Positions 1 through 8,143 of a stretch of 14,579 bases of DNA are shown piece after piece; position 1 is the first letter of the stretch; each line of letters starts with the position of its first letter. Below the pieces are notes generated by a model. It did no database searches, was not told the DNA's origin, and saw only the letters and a program-made list of their open reading frames with translations. The position numbers and the translations under genes are program-made. The stretch lies in the NCBI GenBank assembly GCA_023391315.1, contig JAEWBD010000381.1, positions 1-14,579 on the forward strand. Reading direction: 5' to 3'. The DNA comes from Bacteroidota bacterium. GTDB lineage: Bacteria; Bacteroidota; Bacteroidia; Chitinophagales; Chitinophagaceae.

Positions 1-508
1 GGCCCGGCCCGGGCGCTAATACATGCCAGGGATATTCTTGTTTAAACGCATCAAATGCGTAGGTAATATCAACAGGCTTACTCCATGTTTTTCCTTCATC
101 TTTTGATTTCATGTAATAAGCATTTGCATAATTTACCTGGAACAATAAATGCACGGTACCATTCTTATCAGCTATGGGAACAATATTGCTTGTTGGTTTG
201 CCGGGTGTATGTGGAATAAGTATTGTAGGCGGCGTCCATGTTTTACCGTTATCATCGCTTCTGCGCATAACGAGGTCTATATCATCCCAGTCTTTTCCTT
301 TGCCATATCTTCCTTCGGCAAAAGCTAAAACAGTTCCTTTCTGTGTAATGAGCAATGCCGGCACATGAAACATGGTATAACCATCTTTTGCGGGCTCAAA
401 CAATTGTGTAGTATCTGAAAATGCTGTTTGCGCATTGGTTTCGCAGAACAGGCTGCAGGCCATTGCAAACAATAACAGGCCCTTATATTTTTTTAATATA
501 CGTATCAT
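1..508 (-). CDS. Sialidase-fold (BNR/Asp-box) exported hydrolase, 3'-truncated by the window edge
   Basis: Only the first 169 codons are present; the gene continues past the left edge. Residues 1-27 form a signal peptide (MIRILKKYKG, a hydrophobic core, then TNA-Q), so the enzyme is exported. A six-bladed propeller start follows: FHVPALL at 47-53, AEGR at 64-67, DDIDLVMRRS at 75-84, and two Asp boxes, SDDNGKTW (84-91) and SKDEGKTW (135-142). The end, WHVLAPGPG, matches the sialidase GPG region. In true GH33 sialidases the first motif is F/Y-R-I-P and its Arg belongs to the triad that grips the sialate carboxylate. Here it is His48, although the probable acid/base Asp and the AEGR Arg are kept. 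The fold is clear but sialidase activity is doubtful; another glycosidase or a lyase on the same fold is equally possible. It lies 53 bases downstream of susD, so it is probably co-transcribed with susCD. Confidence 0.85.
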   Translation of the reverse strand, partial: MIRILKKYKGLLLFAMACSLFCETNAQTAFSDTTQLFEPAKDGYTMFHVPALLITQKGTVLAFAEGRYGKGKDWDDIDLVMRRSDDNGKTWTPPTILIPHTPGKPTSNIVPIADKNGTVHLLFQVNYANAYYMKSKDEGKTWSKPVDITYAFDAFKQEYPWHVLAPGPG

Positions 509-561
509 GATATACGTCTTAAAAAATTAGTGTATAATTTGAGTTGATGATTTGAAACAAC

Positions 562-2034
562 TTAATAACCTTCCGTTTGCGTTAACTGATCATTGTTCCC
601 AAGCACGGTGGTATTCAATGGCCAGAAAAGCGGTGTAGTCTTGCCTTTTAGGTTTGGAACATAATTATAAACATCTATAGTACCACCGTAATGAAAACGT
701 ACAAGATCATACCATCTTTTATTTTCAAAATACAGTTCACGGCCACGTTCATCGAGTATCTCTTTCTCCACATTTTGCTTATCCTTTACACCTGCATAAT
801 CGCCTATACCTGCACGTTGCCTTACTTTATTAAGATAAGCAACAGCGTTATCTATATCATCCAATCCTGCATAAGCTTCTGCTTTCATTAAATAAATATC
901 AGCCAGCCTGTACATAATCAAATCATTATCCGGCACACGCCCGTCAGCATAAATATTGCCACGGTATTTGGTTATCCATGAAACTTTCGGGCCATCGGCC
1001 TGCATTTCTGTAACCCATGTCCATGGAATGCGTTTATCTTCAGGATGTGCGCTGAATAAGGCTTTTGATTCCTCACTTATCTGGTAGGCGCCCTGGCCTG
1101 TGGCCGAACTTTGGGTATATGGTATGCTATCTATGTTTAAAGCCCCTTCTACAATATTTATAAATGGAAAGGCATTTACCACATAATTATTTCCGGTTTC
1201 ATCTCTGTTATAATAAGCAGCAAGGATATCTTCATCATTTGATGAAGCCTTTACACCCGTAACATTTGCAAAGTCTGCATTCAACGATACGCCTGTTTTT
1301 TCCACTTCATTAATTGCAGCAATGGCATCATTAAAATCCTGGCTGCCTCCGCCTAATACTTTGGCACTCCAAAGTTTTACATCTGCCTTAAGCGCCTGTG
1401 TCGAACCATAGGCAAAACGATATTTTGAAGGATAACTATAAATATCATTGGAAGCAACAGATTTGAATAACAGGATGGCAGAATCAAGATCGCTGTTTAT
1501 TTGCTTGATAACATCAGCAGCGGGAGACCTTGGCAGCAAGGGCACATTTTCATCCACTACCGGCTGCAGCATTAATGGTGCATCTCCAATTATTCTTGTT
1601 AAATGGAAATAAAAAAAACCTCTCAGCGCATAAGCTTCTGCGGTTATTAAAGGTTTATGATCAGGATTTAGTGTAAACTGAAAATCCCCTATTTTGCTCA
1701 ACAACAAATTGCAATGCCCGATAGCCCGGTACCAGTCATTGTAATTAATAGCGCCTGAACTTGCTGAAAGATTTTGCGCCCATGCCACCGAAAACCTTGA
1801 GTTGGATGCGGAAATTAATTCTTCGCCTCGTTCCATGCCATACGTTACATTATTCTGAAAAGTGCGCATGAATGTATATATGCCCACTACATAAGGTTCA
1901 AAATCACCTTCACTTTTAAAATAAGTGGCTTCTGTAATACTTGATCTTGGTGTTACATCAAGAAGCTTCTTACAGCCGGAAAGAATGCCTACAGCAAATG
2001 ACACCGTAAGTGTATATATAAAAACTTTTTTCAT
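562..2034 (-). CDS. SusD/RagB-family surface glycan-binding lipoprotein
   Basis: This is the surface lipoprotein that caps the SusC pore and captures oligosaccharide. The protein has 490 residues, usual for the family. The start at 2034 was chosen because it gives a clean lipoprotein signal, MKKVFIYTLTVSFAVGILSG with the lipobox ending at Cys21. An in-frame start 21 codons upstream would overlap susC and bury that signal. Family features include the N-terminal CKKLLDVTPRSSITEATYFKS stretch, a TPR-like AEAYALRGFFYFHLTRI segment, and the C-terminal RLADIYLMKAEAYAGL, YLNKVRQRAGI and ERGRELYFENKRWYDLVRF motifs. It follows susC after 43 bases, and the sialidase-like gene follows it after 53, so the three probably form one leftward operon. 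The ligand cannot be read from the sequence. Confidence 0.96.
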   Translation of the reverse strand: MKKVFIYTLTVSFAVGILSGCKKLLDVTPRSSITEATYFKSEGDFEPYVVGIYTFMRTFQNNVTYGMERGEELISASNSRFSVAWAQNLSASSGAINYNDWYRAIGHCNLLLSKIGDFQFTLNPDHKPLITAEAYALRGFFYFHLTRIIGDAPLMLQPVVDENVPLLPRSPAADVIKQINSDLDSAILLFKSVASNDIYSYPSKYRFAYGSTQALKADVKLWSAKVLGGGSQDFNDAIAAINEVEKTGVSLNADFANVTGVKASSNDEDILAAYYNRDETGNNYVVNAFPFINIVEGALNIDSIPYTQSSATGQGAYQISEESKALFSAHPEDKRIPWTWVTEMQADGPKVSWITKYRGNIYADGRVPDNDLIMYRLADIYLMKAEAYAGLDDIDNAVAYLNKVRQRAGIGDYAGVKDKQNVEKEILDERGRELYFENKRWYDLVRFHYGGTIDVYNYVPNLKGKTTPLFWPLNTTVLGNNDQLTQTEGY

Positions 2035-2077
2035 TGTTGATAATAGTTTGACGTTATTTAAAACTGGCGTGATATAA

Positions 2078-5000
2078 TTAGAATCTAAGTGTTGCACCTA
2101 AAGTGTATTGCCTCGGCCTTGGATAACCAATTGCATCAAAACCTGTATAAGTTTCAGGATTGATACCGCCATACCTGGTTATATATGCTACATTATATAC
2201 ACTTGCAAATACATTTAAACCTGTAGATTTTATCTTTTTCATGATATTGATGGGCAGGTTATATGAAATAGTTATTTCGCGCAAGGCAATAAAATCTCCT
2301 TTATCAATCATGGCCGAAACATCCGAACCATAAGAGTTGTTTACCCCCATTGTAGCATTCCGCAGATAATTACGCTGGCCAAAATCATAGTCAGCAAAAG
2401 AAAATCTCGCATAATGCTTGTTTACATCTCCTTCTTTTTGCCATATATCATTTCCTAGTGCCTGTGCGGGTGCGCCCTCATTAAAAGCGCGGCCCTGGCC
2501 CAGCGATCTTGCCAATGCGCCATTTTCAATAAGATGGCCCATTGCATAATCCATATTCACCCTGAGCGAAAGCCTCTTATAAGTAAAGCTGTTTTGAATA
2601 CCGCCGGTTATATTGGGTGTGCGGTAACCCATAAATACCTGGTCTTTTGTATCAATAACACCATCGCCATTCACATCATCAAAAATAAAATCACCGGCAT
2701 GTTTACCTGTCGTTATACCTAGTGGCGAAGCCAGGTTGTCAACATGTGTTTCATTCCATGCTGCAGCTTCGGCTTCTGTAGAAAATACACCTAACACCTT
2801 ATATGCATAAATTGCAAATGGCCTTTCTCCTTCAGCAACACCGCCGGCTTCGATTTCTGATTTTGATTTTGGATCGTAAATAATATCACCTCCCTGGCGG
2901 TTTTTATCACGGCCGTTATCAGGCAGCTCCAGTACTTTTTGCTGGTTAAGCGCAAAAGCAAAATTGAAATTCCATGTAAAGTCCCTTAGTTTAACAGGTG
3001 TTACGCCAAGCTCAATTTCCCATCCTTTATTTTGTAAAACACCGTTGTTATAAACAATAGAAGAAAAAGGCGCTTCTGAAGGTAATGGCTTTGAAGCGAG
3101 CCTGTTTTTGGTAAGTTTGTTATAATAATCAACAGTAAGCGTTATCCTGTTTTTAAACAAGCCCATATCAACAGCAAGGTCTGTTGTTTGCGTAGTTTCC
3201 CATATGAGATTCGGGTTAGAAAGATTAGCCCTTAACACACCTGCTTCCTGTGCATATTGTGTGGTTGAGTAACCGCCATACGTGTCAGTAAGGCTAAGGT
3301 CATTCAACCCTGCAGCACCCCAGCTTCCTCTTAGTTTTAAAAAGTTGATAGCGTTTATCTTCCAGAAATTTTCTTCATGAATATTCCATCCGGCAGAGAA
3401 AGAAGGAAAGACTGCATACTTGTTTTCAGGCGCGAAGTTGGAAAACCCGTCATCACGTATGGAAGCAGACAAAAGATATTTTCCTTTATAATCATAGTTG
3501 GCCTGGCCGAAGAAGCTGGCAGAACGGGTTTCACTTAAGCCCGTACCAAAATCTGTTACGTTGGGAACAACTACACCATTAATTACAGTAGTAGGCGGCT
3601 CATCGATTGTTTCTATATAATCGTTGGTTGCTCTTTGAGAACCTATGGTTACTGTATTGCCTGTGTTCTGTGTAAAGTTGAAACCACCCAGCACTGTAAT
3701 ATTATGCATATTATTTAAATGAAGATCATACTGCAAAATCTGGTCAATCATCACCTGCCTTGTATTGTTGGTACGTTCATTTTTTTGCCTTTGTGTTGAA
3801 GGTTGTATTTCATTCTGTGGCGTTTGCAAACGCTGAAAGCGGTAGGTATAATCCTGCAACAGATAAGAAAAAGCAGGCTTATAATGAAGACCTTTTGCAA
3901 GTGTGATATCTGCATCAACCCTTGAAACAAAACGTTCTGTTTTCACATGGGTTTTATCATAGTATAATGTATGAAGCCTGTTACGGGCAGAATACAATTC
4001 TCCCAAAGCAGGCAGGCCATCATCTTTATACATTCTTATTAATGGCGTAAGGCGCGTGCCACGGGTAAGTTCATTCTGAAAAGCTTCCACATAGTTAGGG
4101 CGGATATTCTGGTAATTTACCATAGCATTCAGCCTGAAATTGTCAGACACTTTAAACCCGAAATTTCCGAGCACATCAATGCGTTTATATTCCGTACCGA
4201 TAAAAACACCCTTCTGATCAGTATTGCCAACAGAAAGATTATAATTCGCATTTTCACCACCGCCATTTATGGCAACATTATCTACGTTTGAAATACCGGT
4301 GTTCCAGATAAGGTCCTGGTAGTGGTTATCCTTAAAAATTAAAGTAGAGCCAGGGTTGATAGGATCATCTATGGTTTGCCAGCCATTCGCCAGTAAATTA
4401 TTTACATAATCCTGACCTTCTACCGCAACAAGGTTGTCATATAATGCTGTTGTATAAACATAACGCCCGTATTCACCCGGCTGCGTAAATTCTTTTGTAC
4501 CTGCAGAGAAGCCGCCGTTGTATAAAAGATTGCTCTTATTTAACAGGTCATAGGTATTCTGTACTGTTGTTCTTGCCAGCTTGAGGTATTGTTCAGCATT
4601 CAGGTATTTATAATCACGCGCCTGTGTTTCCCATGTGGTGCGATGGTTTAATGAAATATTCATTTTGCTGTTAAACTTTCCACCCTTTGTCTTTATTACT
4701 ATAACACCATTCGCACCGCGGGCTCCGTAAACAGCAGTTGATGCAGCATCCTTCATCACCTGAATGGATTCAATATTATCGGGATTAATATCATCCATCG
4801 ATCTGAACACACCGTCCACAACCACAAGCGGATCTGTATTATCGGATGAACCAACAGAATTTCCGCCGCTATTCCCATTGCCCGAGCCATACACATTCAG
4901 CTTGGTACCACCTCTTATAATTATATTGCTCACACCGGCGCCGGGTTGCCCGCTGTTTACCGGGATAGAAATGCCTGGCATCTTACCCTGCATCGCCTGT

Positions 5001-5437
5001 ATAGGGTTAGGGCTGGGTTGATTCTCCAGTTCATCACTTGTTATTTTAGAAATTGCCGCCGTTGTTTTCGCCTGCGATTGTTGTATATATCCAACTATAA
5101 CAACATCGTTGAGATTCTTGTTAGTTGCGGACAGCCTTACGCTAATAGATGATTGGGTACCGGCCACCACCTCTTTATCCTCGAAGCCAACGCTCGAAAA
5201 AACCAGCACAGATGCTGCCGAAGGCACCGAAATAGAAAATGATCCGCCGGTACCGGTTACGGTTCCCGCAGAAGAATTTTTCACCCGCACACTTACATTT
5301 TCTATTCCATTGCCGCTACTGTCTGTTACGGTGCCTTTAACGGTTATGTTTTGGGAAAACACATTTGTTTGAAGGAACAGGAAGACGGCAACTAAAAAAA
5401 ACAATTGCAGCTTTGGAGGATTATACCTTCTTTTCAT
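2078..5437 (-). CDS. SusC/RagA-type TonB-dependent outer-membrane transporter
   Basis: This TonB-dependent transporter moves glycan oligomers across the outer membrane together with SusD. Numbered from the chosen ATG it has 1119 residues. Residues 1-28 are a signal peptide (MKRRYNPPK, hydrophobic core, VFS-Q). Residues 30-103 are a carboxypeptidase-regulatory-like domain (ITVKGTVTDSSGNGIENVSV). The SusC linker with a TonB-box-like LNDVVIVGY lies at 109-117. The plug follows, containing DPLVVVDGV and the SusC signature IESIQVMKDAASTAVYGARG. The remainder is the beta-barrel, closing with YTLGATLRF, whose terminal Phe is the normal outer-membrane assembly signal. There is no N-terminal STN domain, so no sign of direct anti-sigma signalling. 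A second ATG four codons upstream (5449) is an alternative start. A strong promoter and an operator lie just upstream. Confidence 0.97.
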   Translation of the reverse strand: MKRRYNPPKLQLFFLVAVFLFLQTNVFSQNITVKGTVTDSSGNGIENVSVRVKNSSAGTVTGTGGSFSISVPSAASVLVFSSVGFEDKEVVAGTQSSISVRLSATNKNLNDVVIVGYIQQSQAKTTAAISKITSDELENQPSPNPIQAMQGKMPGISIPVNSGQPGAGVSNIIIRGGTKLNVYGSGNGNSGGNSVGSSDNTDPLVVVDGVFRSMDDINPDNIESIQVMKDAASTAVYGARGANGVIVIKTKGGKFNSKMNISLNHRTTWETQARDYKYLNAEQYLKLARTTVQNTYDLLNKSNLLYNGGFSAGTKEFTQPGEYGRYVYTTALYDNLVAVEGQDYVNNLLANGWQTIDDPINPGSTLIFKDNHYQDLIWNTGISNVDNVAINGGGENANYNLSVGNTDQKGVFIGTEYKRIDVLGNFGFKVSDNFRLNAMVNYQNIRPNYVEAFQNELTRGTRLTPLIRMYKDDGLPALGELYSARNRLHTLYYDKTHVKTERFVSRVDADITLAKGLHYKPAFSYLLQDYTYRFQRLQTPQNEIQPSTQRQKNERTNNTRQVMIDQILQYDLHLNNMHNITVLGGFNFTQNTGNTVTIGSQRATNDYIETIDEPPTTVINGVVVPNVTDFGTGLSETRSASFFGQANYDYKGKYLLSASIRDDGFSNFAPENKYAVFPSFSAGWNIHEENFWKINAINFLKLRGSWGAAGLNDLSLTDTYGGYSTTQYAQEAGVLRANLSNPNLIWETTQTTDLAVDMGLFKNRITLTVDYYNKLTKNRLASKPLPSEAPFSSIVYNNGVLQNKGWEIELGVTPVKLRDFTWNFNFAFALNQQKVLELPDNGRDKNRQGGDIIYDPKSKSEIEAGGVAEGERPFAIYAYKVLGVFSTEAEAAAWNETHVDNLASPLGITTGKHAGDFIFDDVNGDGVIDTKDQVFMGYRTPNITGGIQNSFTYKRLSLRVNMDYAMGHLIENGALARSLGQGRAFNEGAPAQALGNDIWQKEGDVNKHYARFSFADYDFGQRNYLRNATMGVNNSYGSDVSAMIDKGDFIALREITISYNLPINIMKKIKSTGLNVFASVYNVAYITRYGGINPETYTGFDAIGYPRPRQYTLGATLRF

Positions 5438-5497
5438 AAGCAATAACATCGTTTACCAGATTAAATAATTATAAAAATAAATTGTCCTTTTGTAGTT

Positions 5498-5508
5498 ATG
5501 TACTACAT
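5498..5508. promoter_or_regulatory. Predicted FadR-family operator site 1, in the susC promoter
   Basis: ATGTACTACAT is the centre of a perfect 17-base palindrome at 5495-5511 (GTTATGTA-C-TACATAAC). Its GT-N3-AC core matches the core known for GntR/FadR-family operators. It sits immediately downstream of the susC -7 box and should cover the transcription start, the position expected of a repressor site. The 12-mer TGTACTACATAA is repeated exactly, inverted, in front of the sulfatase operon (6485-6496). Binding by the adjacent regulator is inferred. Confidence 0.72.
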
Positions 5509-5510
5509 AA

Positions 5511-5541
5511 CAAAAATAGACAGTTCATCCAAACTTCCAAA
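5511..5541 (-). promoter_or_regulatory. susC promoter, Bacteroidota type (TTTG-N19-TATTTTTG)
   Basis: Read on the minus strand, TTTG (5538-5541) is followed by 19 bases and then TATTTTTG (5511-5518). This fits the Bacteroidota consensus of TTTG near -33 and TAnnTTTG near -7. The transcription start would fall near 5504, about 65 bases before the susC start codon. The downstream end of the -7 box touches the 17-base palindrome. Confidence 0.7.
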
Positions 5542-5638
5542 AAATTTTTGCCGGTGGAAAAAGATATATGCTGTATTTATTAATTAAAACGGCCAAACAC
5601 TTGCCTGGCAATGATTACAGCAGGCGTTGGATTCTACA

Positions 5639-6337
5639 TTATTTCTTTCTTATCTTTTTAAAGTGGTGCTCCAGGTGTTTTGCCATGGCTTTTCTGAACT
5701 CTTCTTTACTGCCGTTTCGCAAAATATTTACAAGGTCAAGATGGGAAACACTGCCCACAATAGGAACTTTCTCCAACGAAACAAGATAACCAAAAACGGG
5801 CAGCAGCATATCCTGAAAACGTTGCAGGGTTGGGTTATTGGTCATGCTGTAAAGTTTGCCATGAAAGTCAATTTCATTCTTTATTCTGAATGCATGCTGG
5901 CCTGTAGTTGGCTTTTGCTTTTTGGCGATAGCCTCCAGTTCATCAATATCTTCCTTCTTTTTGCGTATAAACAAAAGATCAGCAAGGCCCATCTCTAAAA
6001 CAAGCCGCAGTTCAAATATATCCTGCAAAGTATTTTCATCAATAAACAATGGATCAAGCACGCGTTCAAACGATCCCATTATATCAGGGCTTGTTAATAC
6101 CATTCCCCGTTTTCTCTTTGTTTCAATCATGCCAAGCATGCGCAAACGGCTTAGCGCCTCCCTTACCACGTTTCTGCTAACACCTAACGATTCGGCCATC
6201 TCGGTTTCCTTTGGCAAAGCATCTCCGGGCCTGAACGATTTATTCTTTAAATATTCCCGCAGGCGTATTTCTACTATATCGGCCATTGTTTTGTGGGCTA
6301 TTTTCTCAAGATCTTTTGTTGATGCTTTAACTGGCAT
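5639..6337 (-). CDS. FadR/FCD-subfamily GntR transcriptional regulator
   Basis: This DNA-binding regulator, 232 residues long, is probably the local control protein of the PUL. Residues 18-85 are the GntR winged helix (FRPGDALPKETEMAESLGVSR at 35-55, then NVVREALSRLRMLGMIETKRKRG). Residues 104-228 are the all-helical FCD ligand-binding domain. The four positions that usually bind metal in FCD domains can be placed: E155 (normally Asp) and H159 in NEIDFH, H199 in SHLDLVNIL, and H221 in MAKHLEHH. FCD regulators typically sense small organic acids such as sugar acids. It sits between the divergent PUL arms, with predicted operators on both sides and one on its own promoter, which suggests repression and autoregulation. 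About 190 bases and a separate promoter divide it from susC. The exact effector is unknown. Confidence 0.93.
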   Translation of the reverse strand: MPVKASTKDLEKIAHKTMADIVEIRLREYLKNKSFRPGDALPKETEMAESLGVSRNVVREALSRLRMLGMIETKRKRGMVLTSPDIMGSFERVLDPLFIDENTLQDIFELRLVLEMGLADLLFIRKKKEDIDELEAIAKKQKPTTGQHAFRIKNEIDFHGKLYSMTNNPTLQRFQDMLLPVFGYLVSLEKVPIVGSVSHLDLVNILRNGSKEEFRKAMAKHLEHHFKKIRKK

Positions 6338-6363
6338 AAAAATTAATAAAGGGTGTTTATTCT

Positions 6364-6371
6364 CAAATGTA
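6364..6371 (-). promoter_or_regulatory. -7 box of the GntR regulator gene
   Basis: On the minus strand TACATTTG matches TAnnTTTG exactly and lies 27 bases before the regulator's start codon. No good TTTG is visible at the usual -33 spacing, so the promoter is less certain than that of susC. It overlaps the predicted operator at 6367-6377. Confidence 0.5.
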
Positions 6372-6377
6372 ATACAA
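6367..6377. promoter_or_regulatory. Predicted FadR-family operator site 2, autoregulatory
   Basis: ATGTAATACAA has the same inverted arms as the other two sites (TGTA-N-TACA) and differs from site 3 only in the central base. It overlaps the regulator's own -7 box, so bound protein would block its own transcription. Assignment to this regulator is inferred from position and shared sequence. Confidence 0.62.
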
Positions 6378-6486
6378 CAAAGAAATTTAATATGGCAATG
6401 TGCTGCAATTATTTGAATAAAGATTTATCACTTATAATATGCGCAAACATTTCCGGATAATATCCAAATAAAACAAAAAAAACATT

Positions 6487-6497
6487 ATGTAGTACAA
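6487..6497. promoter_or_regulatory. Predicted FadR-family operator site 3, upstream of the sulfatase operon
   Basis: ATGTAGTACAA carries the shared TGTA-N-TACA core. The longer block TTATGTAGTACA (6485-6496) is the exact reverse complement of 12 bases in site 1. An outer pair, TTATGT (6485-6490) and ACATAA (6502-6507), forms a wider imperfect dyad. The site lies about 60 bases before the sulfatase start. Only a weak -7-like TATTTTG (6514-6520) is visible downstream, so the exact promoter is unsure. Confidence 0.68.
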
Positions 6498-6555
6498 AAT
6501 GACATAAATTTTCTATTTTGCAACTATTCGACGACGAAAATTGCTAAAGAAAATT

Positions 6556-8109
6556 ATGAACTTGCCTGAAATGTTTATTACCATAACCAAAAAGCCACTA
6601 TACCTGACAGTATTTATATTTACTATGCAGTTTGTTGCAACTGCACAAAATGAAAAGCTGAATATACTTTTAATAACGTCAGAAGATAACGGCCCCGATC
6701 TCGGGTGTTATGGTGCCAAAGATTTACAAACGCCTTTTTTAGATAAGCTGGCGCAACAGGGTGTGAAATTTCAGAATGCTTTTGTTACCTATGCATTGTG
6801 CAGCCCCTCAAGATCAACTTTATTTACAGGATTATATCCACATCAAAATGGCCAGGTTGGTTTGGCAACGCATCACTTTCGCATGTATGATGGCATTAAA
6901 ACATTACCGGTTTATTTAAAAGAAGCAGGTTACAGAACAGGCTGTATTGGCAAAATACATGTGAACCCGGAATCTGCGCTGCCATTCGATTTCAGACCGG
7001 CGAAGCCCACCCAATTACAGGGTTCCAATTTCGCAAGAAAGAATCTCAGTTTGTATGCATTACTGGCAGATAGTTTTATGAATGCGTCTGGCGAACCGTT
7101 CTTTCTTATGGTTAATTATCCCGATGCCCATACAAATTGGAAGCGGCAGGTTGATGGCATGCCGGCAAAACCTTTGGATAGTAACCATATTTCTTCGCCA
7201 CCATCTTTTGTTGGGTCCAACAGCAATCGCTTAAAACAAATGACTGCGGATTATTACAACAGTATTGAACGTGTTGATCAGTTAATTGGTGATCTTCTTA
7301 AAAAATTAAAATCACAAGGGAAAGACAAGAATACATTGGTTATATATTTAGGTGATCATGGTGCTGAGTTTTCAAGGGGAAAATTTACATTATATGAAGC
7401 AGGCCTGCGTGTTCCACTGATTATTAACTGGCCCGGTGTAAGCAAACAAAGCACCCTTAATGAAATGACCTCAACCATTGATCTTGTACCCACGATGCTG
7501 GATGCAGCGCATATTTCTATTCCAAAAGATTTACCGGGCAAGTCATTAAAATCAATATTAAGTGGTCAAAAAAATGAACATCCAACAAAATATATTTTTG
7601 GTGAACTGGGTTGCCCTTTTCCTTTTGCATATTATCCCGGCAACAGTGTACGCAACGAACGGTATAAACTGATTCATAACCTGCTTTATGAAAGAGAAAA
7701 TCCGGGTGTAAAAATTTATACAGGCCATACAATTGATGGTTTTGAAGCAGGCACCACGCAAGAGGAAATTGATGCATCAGATGTAGAGGTTAAGCAAGCT
7801 TATGCTACATGGAAGCATCCCACAGAATATGAATTATATGATCTTGCTAAAGACCCCAATGAATTCAATAATCTTTCTGATAATCCAAAATATATGTCAG
7901 TAAAAAATGAATTGATTACCGTTTTAAATAATTGGGAAACACAAACGGCAGACCCTTTTGCTGATAAAACGATGCTTGCAAAATTTACTGCAGAAGTGGA
8001 CGAAGTTGAAAAAACGCATCCAGATATGGATGATGCAAAAGATAAAAACCTTATATGGAAGTATGTTGATTATTTCGCCGATTATATTAAAAAACACAAA
8101 TCAAATTAA
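6556..8109 (+). CDS. Secreted formylglycine (S1) sulfatase, SGSH-like
   Basis: The enzyme hydrolyses sulfate from a sugar after Cys82 is converted to formylglycine. From the ATG at 6556 it has 517 residues. A signal peptide covers about 1-31 (TVFIFTMQFVATA-Q); a later ATG at 6571 would also leave a signal. The S1 signature is C82-S-P-S-R86-S-T-L-F-T-G. Other active-site positions are E43-D44 (TSEDNG), K133 and H135 (GKIHVNPE), H192 (PDAH), D267-H268 (LGDHG) and K276. The order LGCYG, CSPSR, YPHQNG, HHFRMYDGIKTLP, TGCIGKIHVNPE, PFDF closely follows human heparan N-sulfatase, so an SGSH-like subfamily (possibly SulfAtlas S1_8) is likely, but the substrate need not be heparan. No maturation enzyme is encoded here. 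It starts a rightward operon; the esterase follows after 34 bases. Confidence 0.94.
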   Translation: MNLPEMFITITKKPLYLTVFIFTMQFVATAQNEKLNILLITSEDNGPDLGCYGAKDLQTPFLDKLAQQGVKFQNAFVTYALCSPSRSTLFTGLYPHQNGQVGLATHHFRMYDGIKTLPVYLKEAGYRTGCIGKIHVNPESALPFDFRPAKPTQLQGSNFARKNLSLYALLADSFMNASGEPFFLMVNYPDAHTNWKRQVDGMPAKPLDSNHISSPPSFVGSNSNRLKQMTADYYNSIERVDQLIGDLLKKLKSQGKDKNTLVIYLGDHGAEFSRGKFTLYEAGLRVPLIINWPGVSKQSTLNEMTSTIDLVPTMLDAAHISIPKDLPGKSLKSILSGQKNEHPTKYIFGELGCPFPFAYYPGNSVRNERYKLIHNLLYERENPGVKIYTGHTIDGFEAGTTQEEIDASDVEVKQAYATWKHPTEYELYDLAKDPNEFNNLSDNPKYMSVKNELITVLNNWETQTADPFADKTMLAKFTAEVDEVEKTHPDMDDAKDKNLIWKYVDYFADYIKKHKSN

Positions 8110-8143
8110 GTTCAATACAATCATTTTTAACCTATATCGCAGT

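Noticed and set aside
1..16. GC-rich start of the window, which could be linker or assembly artefact
   Set aside because: On the minus strand it reads in frame as APGPG, matching the GPG segment expected at that point of a sialidase-fold protein, so it is probably genuine.
5922..6416. 164-codon open frame on the plus strand opposite the GntR gene
   Set aside because: It lies antisense to a clear winged-helix/FCD gene, has low-complexity Ser/Arg-rich composition and matches no family I know; it is a shadow frame.
6514..6520. TATTTTG as the -7 box of the sulfatase operon
   Set aside because: It is one base short of TAnnTTTG and has no TTTG at the proper upstream spacing, so I mention it only under the operator and do not list a promoter.
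7958..8143. Longer start for the esterase gene inside the sulfatase
   Set aside because: It would overlap the sulfatase by about 150 bases with no family resemblance, and the ATG at 8144 directly begins a signal peptide.
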